The notes beneath the pieces were generated by a model. The model worked only from the letters and a program-made list of their open reading frames with translations. It was not told the origin of the DNA and searched no databases. A program made the translations under genes and the position numbers. A stretch of 32,539 bases of DNA. Origin: Verrucomicrobiota bacterium. GTDB lineage: Bacteria; Verrucomicrobiota; Verrucomicrobiia; Opitutales; Opitutaceae. Where the stretch lies: the NCBI GenBank assembly GCA_023391285.1, contig JAEWBF010000002.1:1-32539 (forward strand), given 5' to 3'. Below, piece after piece: positions 15,889 to 22,523 of the stretch; the first letter of the stretch is position 1, and each line of letters opens with the position of its first letter.

Positions 15889-16027
15889 AATCCACTTGGA
15901 GCATCGAAGCGGGCCTACCGAGAAAATCGTGGTCTGCTCTTCGCAGTATGAACACTCGTGAGGGCTCGGCCTTTATGGGTTTTATCTCCGGGACACACTC
16001 CACGAAGGACCCAACTTCCCGTCGGGT

Positions 16028-16501
16028 TCACCCGCACCCGCACTCCCCCGCCCCGTGCGCATGCCCGTGCCGCAACTCCTCCGTCGTCGCCGCCCGCGCA
16101 CTCAACACTTCGACATCGAACGTCAAATCCACGCCCGCCAACGGATGATTCGCATCGAGCAACACCTCGTCGCCTTCGATCGCCGCGACGACCACCACCG
16201 GCGCATGCCGATCCGTCCCCGCCTGAAACGCATCCCCCACGTTTAGCTCGCCTTCGACGGGCAGCAATTCACGCCGCACCCGCTGCACCTGCTCATCGTC
16301 GCGTTCCCCATACGCCTTCGCCGCCGGCACCTGCACGCGCACCTTCGCTCCCGCCTCGACCGTCCGCAATTGCTCGTCGAGCCCATCGATGATCTGCCCC
16401 GCCCCTTCGAGATACGTCACCGCCTCACCGCCCGCCGACGTATCGATCACGCGCCCGTCCGGATCGCGCAATGTGTAATGAAAAGTAACTACACGTGCCA
16501 T
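16028..16501 (-). CDS. slyD: FKBP-type peptidyl-prolyl isomerase, SlyD-like
   Basis: 157 residues from ATG 16501-16499 (MARVVTFHYTLRDPDG); the in-frame extension upstream runs into repeats. It catalyses cis-trans isomerisation of Xaa-Pro bonds and acts as a chaperone. The FKBP half has YTLRDPDGRVIDTS, GAGQIIDGLDEQL (about residues 35-47) and AAKAYGERD. The insert-in-flap domain occupies about residues 66-120, and LDANHPLAGVDLTFDVEVL closes the fold. The tail HGHAHGAGECGCG is a short His/Cys metal-binding region, as in nickel-binding SlyD, but shorter than in E. coli. The gene is upstream-separated from ybbP by a 143-bp repeat-filled gap, so it is probably transcribed separately. Confidence 0.92.
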   Translation of the reverse strand: MARVVTFHYTLRDPDGRVIDTSAGGEAVTYLEGAGQIIDGLDEQLRTVEAGAKVRVQVPAAKAYGERDDEQVQRVRRELLPVEGELNVGDAFQAGTDRHAPVVVVAAIEGDEVLLDANHPLAGVDLTFDVEVLSARAATTEELRHGHAHGAGECGCG

Positions 16502-16514
16502 GTGAGGAAGAGGA

Positions 16515-16618
16515 AGTAACAAGTAATAAGTATCAAGTAACAAGATACACTCCTCCTCGCTCCCGCACGCAGCCGCAGCGGCATCCTCTTGTTACTTGTC
16601 CCTTCCCACTTGTCACTT
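16515..16618. repeat. Inverted pair of ACTTGTTACTTGT-type repeats
   Basis: Left arm 16515-16546 (aagtaacaagtaataagt core) and right arm 16587-16618 (tcttgttacttgtcccttcc core) are inverted copies of a short A/T-rich repeat, separated by a 40-nt GC-rich spacer. They fill the gap between ybbP and slyD. Composition is clearly more AT-rich than the flanking genes. A stem-loop could form; no protein is encoded. Confidence 0.75.
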
Positions 16619-16644
16619 CCGCGACGCGCCCGCGCGCCACGGCG

Positions 16645-19170
16645 TCACGTTTCCTGCCGCAACACTTCCAACGGCGGATGCCGCGTGATCCCCCGATTCG
16701 TCACCATCCCCGTAATCAACGTGATTGCGACCGCGCCGACAACCGACGCCGCCAGCGCCCCCGGCGCCCACACGAACGGCGCCTTGAACACCCAATGCGC
16801 CAACGCCGCATTCGCCCCCACCGCGAGCCCCCCGCCCGTCACCGCCGCCAGCACGCCGAGCACCACATACTCCACGACCTGAATCTGCTGCAACTGCCGC
16901 CGCGTCGCGCCCAGCGTCCGCAGCAACACCGTCTCGCGCACCCGCTGAAACCGCCCCGACAAAATCGCCCCCGCCAGCACGATCACGCCCGTCAACACCG
17001 TGAATCCCGCCATGAACGAGATCACGAACGCCGCCTTCGAAAAAATGCTGTCGAAGGTCTCCAGGATCAGCCGCAGATCGATCGCCGACACGCTCGGCAA
17101 CTCCCGCCCCACCGCCTGCTGAATCTTCGCCGACGCCTCCGCCGTCGGCGTCCGCACCGGCGCAATAAACGTCTTCGGCGCCGGCTCCAACACGCCTTCC
17201 GGAAACACCACGAAAAAGTTCGGCTGCAACCGCTGCCACTCCACCCGCCGCAAACTCCCCACCACCACCGTCACCGGCACGCCCTGCACATCGAAGGTCA
17301 GTTCATCTCCAATCTTCACGCCCAACTGCTGCGCCAGCCCCACCTCCAACGACACCGGCACCGGCTCCGTCCCTTCCACCACCCGCCCGACAAACTCCCC
17401 CTCCATCAACGTCTCTGTATCCGAAAGTTCAGCACGATACGTCGACCGATACTCCCGCCGCAACGCCCAGCCCGCCACGCCCGAGTTCGGATCGCGCAGC
17501 AGCACCTCCACACTCTGTCCTTTCAACTCCACCAGCCGCATCGTCACCATCGGCGCACTCGACATCACCGGCGTCCCATTCTCGCGCGCCAGTTCCTCCA
17601 GCCGCTCGCGCTGATCTTCCTGCACGTCGAAGAACATCAAATTCGGACGATTCTCGCCGCCGATTCCTTCAATCTTCGCCACCAGCGTCGCGCGCGTCAG
17701 CACGAGCGTAACCATCAAAAAAGTCCCCAGCCCCAACGACAGCAGCAACAACACCGTCCGATTGTTCGGCCGATGCAGATTCGCCAGCCCCTGTCGCACC
17801 ACATACGGCAACCCGCGCTTCGGCACAAACCGCCGCGCGCCCCAAATGATCACCCGCGCCAGCCCGGCCAGCAGCGCAAACGCCACACCCAACCCCACCG
17901 CAAACCCGCCACCCACCCGCACGCTGCCCGCCTGCAAAATCGCAAACCCCGCGATCGCCGCCGCGATCCCCAGAAAAATCCACTTCCGCCACGGATCCGC
18001 CTTCGTGCTCTCGCCCTGCGCCGACCGAATCGCCAGCAACGGCGACACCCGCCGCACCGCGAGCAACGGCAGCAGCGCGAACAACACACAAATCACCAAT
18101 CCCGCGCCCGCTCCCCGCAACACCGCCGGCCACGAGATCACCGTCTCCACCTCAAACGGCAGAAAATCCTTCAACATCAGCGGCAGCATCACCTGCACCG
18201 CCACGCCCACCACCGCTCCCGTCACCGCGCCGATCAGCCCGAGAAAAAATCCCTGCACGAGATAGATCGAAAAACTCGCCCGTGCACTCGCCCCCAAACA
18301 CCGCAGCACCGCCACCGTCCCGATCTTCTGCCGCACATACACGTGCATCGCACTCGCCACGCCCACCGCGCCGAGAAAAAGCGCGATGAATCCCACCAGA
18401 CTCAGAAACGCATACACGTCCCGCAGATTCTCCCCGAGATCCTCCTTCCGCTCCTGCACCGTCGTGTAACCCAGCCGCTCCGCCGCGAGCTTTTCCCGCG
18501 CCTCCTTTTCCACCGCCAACGGATCCACCGTTTCCGGCAACTTCAGATGCAGACGAAAATTCGTGAACGCATCGCGCCCTTCCAATCCCGCCGCGCGCAA
18601 CGACTCCATCGACAGATACGCCCGCGGCGAAAACATCGCCACCGCCGCCGACTCCCCCGGGATCTTCTGCAACCCGCCCGCCACCGTGAACCGCCCTTCG
18701 CCGATCATCACCTCGTCGCCCGGCTTCACGTCGAACTGCACCATGATCGTCTCCTCGAGCACCACGAACGCCCCCCGCTTCACCTGCTCCATCGCATCCG
18801 CCGGCGCCGTCACCCGCTCTCCATAAAATGGAAAATCCCCCTCGATCGCCCGCACCTGCACCAATCGCCGCTGATACTCCCGCTGCGGAAACGTCACCAT
18901 CGACCGCAACGAAATCTCCCGCGCCGACTCCCCCCCCAGCTTAGAAAAATACGACAACGCCTCCGCCGAAAACTCCGTCCGCGAGTTCACCGTGAGATCC
19001 GCCCCCAGCAGCGACTTCGTCTGCTGCTCCACCGCATGCTGCAGATTATCCCCGACCGACGCGATCCCCACCAACGCCGCAATCCCCAACACAATCGAAA
19101 ACGAAACCAACACCAACCGCCGCCGCGAAGCCCGCGAATCCCGCCACGCCATTTTCAGGATGAATTTCAT
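16645..19170 (-). CDS. ybbP: ABC transporter permease, YbbP/FtsX family
   Basis: 841 residues, close to the length of E. coli YbbP. The N-terminal helix (RRLVLVSFSIVLGIAALVGI, about residues 17-36) is followed by a large periplasmic MacB-type domain (to about residue 265), then three helices (FLSLVGFIALFLGAVGVASA; FFLGLIGAVTGAVVGVAVQV; AGLVICVLFALLPLLAVRRVSP). The same layout repeats in the second half, with the last helices near residues 730-830 and the closing PLEVLRQE. The duplicated architecture is typical of FtsX-like permeases of type VII ABC systems. Partner ATPase: ybbA, 445 bp upstream on the same strand, now separated by the GxxExxY gene. Function inferred: mechanotransmission or lipid/lipoprotein handling with the TesA-like esterase; the natural substrate is unknown. 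Confidence 0.92.
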   Translation of the reverse strand: MKFILKMAWRDSRASRRRLVLVSFSIVLGIAALVGIASVGDNLQHAVEQQTKSLLGADLTVNSRTEFSAEALSYFSKLGGESAREISLRSMVTFPQREYQRRLVQVRAIEGDFPFYGERVTAPADAMEQVKRGAFVVLEETIMVQFDVKPGDEVMIGEGRFTVAGGLQKIPGESAAVAMFSPRAYLSMESLRAAGLEGRDAFTNFRLHLKLPETVDPLAVEKEAREKLAAERLGYTTVQERKEDLGENLRDVYAFLSLVGFIALFLGAVGVASAMHVYVRQKIGTVAVLRCLGASARASFSIYLVQGFFLGLIGAVTGAVVGVAVQVMLPLMLKDFLPFEVETVISWPAVLRGAGAGLVICVLFALLPLLAVRRVSPLLAIRSAQGESTKADPWRKWIFLGIAAAIAGFAILQAGSVRVGGGFAVGLGVAFALLAGLARVIIWGARRFVPKRGLPYVVRQGLANLHRPNNRTVLLLLSLGLGTFLMVTLVLTRATLVAKIEGIGGENRPNLMFFDVQEDQRERLEELARENGTPVMSSAPMVTMRLVELKGQSVEVLLRDPNSGVAGWALRREYRSTYRAELSDTETLMEGEFVGRVVEGTEPVPVSLEVGLAQQLGVKIGDELTFDVQGVPVTVVVGSLRRVEWQRLQPNFFVVFPEGVLEPAPKTFIAPVRTPTAEASAKIQQAVGRELPSVSAIDLRLILETFDSIFSKAAFVISFMAGFTVLTGVIVLAGAILSGRFQRVRETVLLRTLGATRRQLQQIQVVEYVVLGVLAAVTGGGLAVGANAALAHWVFKAPFVWAPGALAASVVGAVAITLITGMVTNRGITRHPPLEVLRQET

Positions 19171-19173
19171 AGT

Positions 19174-19203
19174 CGCCCGCTAAACACGCGAATCTTCGCG
19201 AAA
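19174..19203. repeat. Left inverted repeat of the GxxExxY element
   Basis: cgcccgctaaacacgcgaa (19174-19192), then tctt and cgcgaaa. It begins 4 nt upstream of the ybbP start codon and encodes the last residues and TAG stop of the GxxExxY protein. Confidence 0.88.
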
Positions 19204-19587
19204 GCCCCGGGTATTCGCGATCCGCCGATACTCCAGTTTGGGATAGTGTCCGAAGTTCACCAACAACCCGAGCTGGTAGCCGGTCGCATTCAAATAATTC
19301 AGCACCTGTGCGACATGCTCCTCGGTAATCTTTTCACAAGCTTTCAGCTCCAGAACGATCTTATCCCAGCAGGTGAAATCGGGCGAATACGTGTGCTTGA
19401 TCGGAATGCCTTTGTAACTCAGCGCCAACGCCGGCTCATGCACAAACGGCATTCTTCTCAATCCCAACTCGATCTCCATGCAGTCATGATAAATTGGCTC
19501 CAGAAACCCGCACCCCTTCTCCCGATATACATCAAAACACGCCCCCATGATCGCATAACTTTCCTCGGGATAGATCAGTTCGTTCAT
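19180..19587 (-). CDS. GxxExxY protein (PD-(D/E)XK nuclease-like)
   Basis: 135 residues. The eponymous motif GFLEPIY is at 27-33. A nuclease-type active site appears intact: P69-D70, then E80-L-K82 in VLELKA, and a QxxxY (Q94-Y98 in QVLNYL) as in RecB-family nucleases. The family is widespread, often multicopy, and of unknown function. Here the gene interrupts ybbA-ybbP, has lower GC than both, and is enclosed by inverted repeats; its last residues (EDSRV) are encoded by the repeat. No Shine-Dalgarno is visible before ATG 19587. Transcription probably comes from ybbA, whose stop is 28 nt upstream, so it is likely cotranscribed. DNA nicking or processing of the flanking repeats is a hypothesis; a simple passenger gene is the alternative. 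Confidence 0.9.
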   Translation of the reverse strand: MNELIYPEESYAIMGACFDVYREKGCGFLEPIYHDCMEIELGLRRMPFVHEPALALSYKGIPIKHTYSPDFTCWDKIVLELKACEKITEEHVAQVLNYLNATGYQLGLLVNFGHYPKLEYRRIANTRGFREDSRV

Positions 19588-19594
19588 TGTCCGA

Positions 19595-19624
19595 TTTCGC
19601 GTCCTTTCGCGTGTTTAGCGGGCG
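19595..19624. repeat. Right inverted repeat of the GxxExxY element
   Basis: tttcgcg (19595-19601), tcct, then ttcgcgtgtttagcgggcg (19606-19624). It overlaps the last codons and TAA stop of ybbA (19615-19617). A related sequence occurs at 20488-20516 within the tesA 5' region. Confidence 0.88.
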
Positions 19625-20310
19625 GTCAACACCTCATCACTCACCACATTCCCGCTCTTCAGCCGAATCACCCTCTGACACCTCCGCGCCAATTCCAGAT
19701 CATGCGTCACCAGCACCAGCGTCGTTCCCCGCTCGCGATTGATCCCGAAAATCAAATCCACCATCGCGTGCGCCGTGTCGCCATCGAGATTCCCCGTCGG
19801 CTCGTCGCAAAACAAAATCTTCGGCCGATTCATGAACGCCCGCGCCAGCGCCACGCGTTGCTGCTCCCCGCCCGACAACTGCACCGGATAATGATCATAC
19901 CGCGCCCCCAGCCCCACTCTTCGCAATAGCTCCTTCGCCTCCTCCTCGCGTCCCGTTTCTCCGCGCAGCTCCACCGGCACCAGCACGTTCTCCAGCGCGG
20001 TCAGCGTCGGCACCAACTGAAAGTTTTGAAACACAAACCCCACGTGCTCATTCCGCACGCGCGCCCGCTCGTCCTCACTCATCTCGCCGATCTCCTCGCC
20101 CGCCAGCCGCACGCTCCCGCCACTCGGCCGATCCAGCCCCGCGCACAATCCCAACAACGTCGTCTTCCCGCTCCCGCTCGGCCCCACGATCGCCAGACTC
20201 GCCCCTGCCGCGACATCGAAACTCACCTCTTGCAACACCGTCAGCGGCCCCGCCGCCGTCGCATACGTTTTGGTGAGCCGCTGGACTTTCAACATCGTCT
20301 GATCAGTCAT
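19615..20310 (-). CDS. ybbA: ABC transporter ATP-binding protein, YbbA/LolD type
   Basis: 231 residues from ATG 20310-20308 (MTDQTMLKVQRLTK); a second Met six codons in is possible. The longer upstream frame translates a dispersed repeat and is rejected. Motifs: Walker A GPSGSGKTT (43-51), Q-loop in FVFQNFQLVPTL, signature LSGGEQQRVALARAF, Walker B ILFCDEPTGNLD, and the switch His in LVTHD. The P-T-G-N-L-D and Q-N-F-Q-L-x-P sequences are typical of the MacB/LolD/FtsE group. It powers the YbbP permease. The C-terminal codons and stop lie inside the inverted repeat of the GxxExxY element. The gene is divergent from tesA, and the shared 42-bp space contains a repeat, so the promoters must lie in or beyond it. 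Confidence 0.94.
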   Translation of the reverse strand: MTDQTMLKVQRLTKTYATAAGPLTVLQEVSFDVAAGASLAIVGPSGSGKTTLLGLCAGLDRPSGGSVRLAGEEIGEMSEDERARVRNEHVGFVFQNFQLVPTLTALENVLVPVELRGETGREEEAKELLRRVGLGARYDHYPVQLSGGEQQRVALARAFMNRPKILFCDEPTGNLDGDTAHAMVDLIFGINRERGTTLVLVTHDLELARRCQRVIRLKSGNVVSDEVLTAR

Positions 20311-20317
20311 TGAAGGC

Positions 20318-20345
20318 ACCACGAAATACACGAAACACACGAAAG
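20318..20345 (-). repeat. Repeat between ybbA and tesA, minus orientation
   Basis: accacgaaatacacgaaaca (20318-20337) continued by cacgaaag. It is the inverse of 20446-20477, 100 bp away, and built of 9- to 10-nt subunits like the ccatccgtggtt family. It occupies most of the 42 bp between the ybbA and tesA starts. Confidence 0.85.
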
Positions 20346-20352
20346 AAAGCTC

Positions 20353-21144
20353 ATGCTGCGAACCGCCTTGCGAAATCTTCTCCGTCCTGCGTTTCCGCTG
20401 CTGCCCCGACTGCACCGCAGCCCTTCACGAAGTGCCCTTCTTCCGATTTTCGTGTATTTCGTGTTTTTCGTGGTTCCCTCCTCCCCCTTTCGCGCCCTCC
20501 CGCGTGTTTCGCGGGCAATCCTCCTCCTCTTCCCCCTCTTCGCTCTTTTCGTGGCTTCCCCCTCTTTCTCTCACGCCTCCACCGCCCAAACCAAAACCAT
20601 CGTCTGCTTCGGCGACAGCCTCACCGCCGGCTACGGCCTCGACGAACCGCTCGCCAAATCCTACCCCGCGCTCCTGGAAAAGAAACTCACCGACGCCGGC
20701 CTTTCCTACCGCGTCGTCAACGCCGGCCTCAGCGGCGAAACCTCCGCCGGCGGGCTTCGCCGCATCGACTGGATTCTCCGTCAACGCATCGATGTCTTCA
20801 TCCTCGCCCTCGGCGCCAACGACGGCCTTCGCGGCATCGAACCTTCCGTCACCCGCGCCAACCTCGACGCCATCCTCGAACGCGTTCGCGCCAAATACCC
20901 CGGCGCTCAACTCGTCGTCGCCGGCATGATGATGCCCGCATCCCTGGGCGCGTCCTACTCCCGCGAATACGCCGAAATTTTTCCCTCCGTCGCTCAACAA
21001 CACGACGCCGCCCTCATTCCTTTCCTCCTCGAAAACGTCGGCGGCATCGAACGCCTCAACCAGCCCGACCGCATCCACCCCACCGCCGAAGGTCAAAAGA
21101 TCCTCGCCGAGAACATCTGGAAAATTCTCCATCCACTCCTCTGA
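20353..21144 (+). CDS. tesA: TesA-like GDSL esterase (arylesterase/lysophospholipase/thioesterase)
   Basis: 263 residues from ATG 20353, but the true start is uncertain. Repeat sequence at 20446-20516 encodes about 24 residues near the N-terminus; in-frame GTGs at 20452, 20461 and 20470 would give a shorter precursor whose signal peptide (AILLLFPLFALFVASPSFSHA) follows directly. The SGNH-hydrolase blocks are complete: FGDSLTAGYGL with the nucleophile Ser, the Gly of NAGLSGETSAGG, LGANDGLRG with Asn, and DRIHPTAEG with the catalytic Asp and His. This predicts a periplasmic or outer-membrane esterase acting on acyl esters or lysolipids. Divergent tesA and ybbA-ybbP are also neighbours in E. coli, supporting orthology. 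A strong hairpin follows at 21166. Confidence 0.9.
   Translation: MLRTALRNLLRPAFPLLPRLHRSPSRSALLPIFVYFVFFVVPSSPFRALPRVSRAILLLFPLFALFVASPSFSHASTAQTKTIVCFGDSLTAGYGLDEPLAKSYPALLEKKLTDAGLSYRVVNAGLSGETSAGGLRRIDWILRQRIDVFILALGANDGLRGIEPSVTRANLDAILERVRAKYPGAQLVVAGMMMPASLGASYSREYAEIFPSVAQQHDAALIPFLLENVGGIERLNQPDRIHPTAEGQKILAENIWKILHPLL
20446..20516 (+). repeat. Two related repeats inside the 5' part of tesA
   Basis: 20446-20477 (ttcgtgtatttcgtgttttt core, ending cgtggttcc) and 20488-20516 (tttcgcg then cgcgtgtttcgcgggc). The second resembles the inverted repeats of the GxxExxY element (cgcgtgttt(a/c)gcgggc). Both are translated if tesA starts at 20353. Confidence 0.82.
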
Positions 21145-21165
21145 CCCGCCCACGTCCCGAGGGCG

Positions 21166-21189
21166 GAGCCCGACGTCCCCGTCGGGCTC
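21166..21189 (+). repeat. GC-rich hairpin between convergent tesA and aldo/keto reductase genes
   Basis: A 9-bp stem, gagcccgac (21166-21174) and gtcgggctc (21181-21189), with loop gtcccc, in the 76-bp convergent gap. It may limit readthrough on both strands, though only gttt follows. Confidence 0.8.
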
Positions 21190-21220
21190 GTTTGACCTCA
21201 CCTCGCCGTCCGAGGTTCGC

Positions 21221-22276
21221 TCACTCCCCGCGATTCCCCAACTCCACCGGAAACGGATTCCGCTCCTTGAACCCGCGCTGGTGCCAATACGGGTAGATCG
21301 GCGTCTTCTTCGTCGCCGCATCCAGCTTCGCCACCTGCTCGGCCGTTAGATTCCACCCAACCGCCGCAATATTGTCGCGCAACTGCTGCTCGTTCCGCGC
21401 CCCGATAATCAACGTCGACACCGTCGGCCGCTGCAGCAGCCAGTTCAGCGCAATCTGCGCCACGCTCTTTCCGATTTCCTTCGCGATCTCATCGAGCACA
21501 TCAACCACGCGATAGACTTCCTCATCCGGCACCGGCGGACCCGCCTCACGCGCAATCGAGCTCTGCAGCCGCGTCGTCTCCGGCAACGCCTGCCCGCGCC
21601 GAATCTTCCCCGTCAACCGTCCCCAACCCAACGGACTCCACACCACCGTCCCCACCCGCTGATCCATCGCCAGCGGCATCAACTCCCACTCATACTCGCG
21701 CCCCACGAGCGAATAATACGCCTGATGCGCCACATACCGTTCGTATCCGTATTTCTCGGACACCGACAAAGACTTCATCAAATGCCACCCCGAGAAATTC
21801 GAGCACCCGATGTAACGGATCTTCCCCGCGCGCACCAAATCGTCGAGCGTCCGCAACGTCTCCTCCACCGGAGCGACCGCGTCGAATCCATGCAGCTGAT
21901 ACAAATCGATGTAGTCCGTCCCCAGCCGCCGCAAACTCCCTTCCACCGCCTGAATCAAATGCTGCCGCGACGACCCGACGTCGTTCGGTCCCTCGCCCGA
22001 CCGAAACGTCCCTTTCGTCGAAATCAGCACGCGATCCCGCCGCCCCTTGATCGCCGCGCCCAGCACCTCCTCCGAACGTCCGCCCGAATACACGTCCGCC
22101 GAGTCGAACATGTTCAACCCCGCCTCCAGGCAGATATCGACGAGCCGCGTCGCCTCCTTTTCCTCACTCGCTCCCCACGACTTGAAGAACTCGTTTTGCG
22201 AGCCCCCAAACGTCCCCGTGCCCATCGTGAGCACCGGCACCTTCAAGCCTGAACCACCGAGTTGACGATATTCCAT
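21221..22276 (-). CDS. Aldo/keto reductase
   Basis: 351 residues from ATG 22276-22274 (MEYRQLGGSGLKVPVLTMGTG), the standard start of this family; the upstream extension has no homology features. It reduces carbonyls with NADPH in a TIM barrel. The catalytic tetrad is visible: Asp and Tyr in FDSADVYSGG (about residues 51-60), Lys in LISTKGTF and His in YQLHGFD. SNFSGWHLM, the strand PLGWGRLTGK and the cofactor-binding IIGARNEQQLRDN near residue 290 complete it. It resembles AKR subfamilies acting on sugars or aldehydes (YghZ/YajO-like). It sits at the end of a minus-strand block with an enolase-superfamily enzyme and a Gfo/Idh/MocA dehydrogenase, suggesting sugar or sugar-acid metabolism, but its substrate is unknown. 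Confidence 0.92.
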   Translation of the reverse strand: MEYRQLGGSGLKVPVLTMGTGTFGGSQNEFFKSWGASEEKEATRLVDICLEAGLNMFDSADVYSGGRSEEVLGAAIKGRRDRVLISTKGTFRSGEGPNDVGSSRQHLIQAVEGSLRRLGTDYIDLYQLHGFDAVAPVEETLRTLDDLVRAGKIRYIGCSNFSGWHLMKSLSVSEKYGYERYVAHQAYYSLVGREYEWELMPLAMDQRVGTVVWSPLGWGRLTGKIRRGQALPETTRLQSSIAREAGPPVPDEEVYRVVDVLDEIAKEIGKSVAQIALNWLLQRPTVSTLIIGARNEQQLRDNIAAVGWNLTAEQVAKLDAATKKTPIYPYWHQRGFKERNPFPVELGNRGE

Positions 22277-22466
22277 AGCGTCGCCGAACGGATCATCATT
22301 TCTCCCCACCGCAACCCGAAGACACACAAGCTGCGCGAGGAGCTTTATGCCCCGAACCCGCCCCGGCCGCCTCAGCAACCTGCCCGTCACAGCCGACACG
22401 CGCGTCCCGCACCTGCTCCCCGCCGAACCTCCAAACCCCACACCCCAATCACCAATCCTCGCCCCG

Positions 22467-22523
22467 CCTTGGAGCTTGGCCATTGGTCCTTCTCTGGAGC
22501 TTGGAGCTTGGATCTTGGAGCTT
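22467..22523 (+). repeat. TTGGAGCTTGGATCTTGGAGC-type repeat, copy 1
   Basis: Direct repeats of ggagctt and ggatctt, 8- to 10-nt periodic, preceded by ccttctctggagcttgga, shared with 25206-25243. The last bases touch the stop codon (22522-22524) of the enolase-superfamily gene. The rest of the 245-bp gap to the aldo/keto reductase holds no recognisable signal. Confidence 0.85.

Larger units (their letters stand above)
19174..19624 (-). mobile_element. Candidate small element: GxxExxY gene bounded by 30-nt inverted repeats
   Basis: Outer ends 19174 and 19624 (451 bp). The left arm 19174-19203 and right arm 19595-19624 match as inverted repeats at 26 of 30 positions, the four mismatches being the central 4-nt spacer of each arm. 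Inside is one gene (19180-19587) of visibly lower GC (27 of 60 bases in 19321-19380, against 44 of 60 in 18001-18060 of ybbP). It separates ybbA from ybbP, genes that are normally adjacent. The arms contain the stop codons of ybbA and of the inner gene. No target-site duplication could be recognised, so mobility is inferred. Confidence 0.5.

Noticed and set aside
16495..19929. 1144-residue open frame on the plus strand opposite ybbP
   Set aside because: It is Arg/His/Pro-rich with no domain, and the minus-strand frame has complete YbbP architecture. The strand-biased codons of ybbP leave the opposite frame without stops.
20311..20415. N-terminal extension of YbbA
   Set aside because: Translates repeat sequence and part of tesA's leader region; ABC homology starts at 20310.
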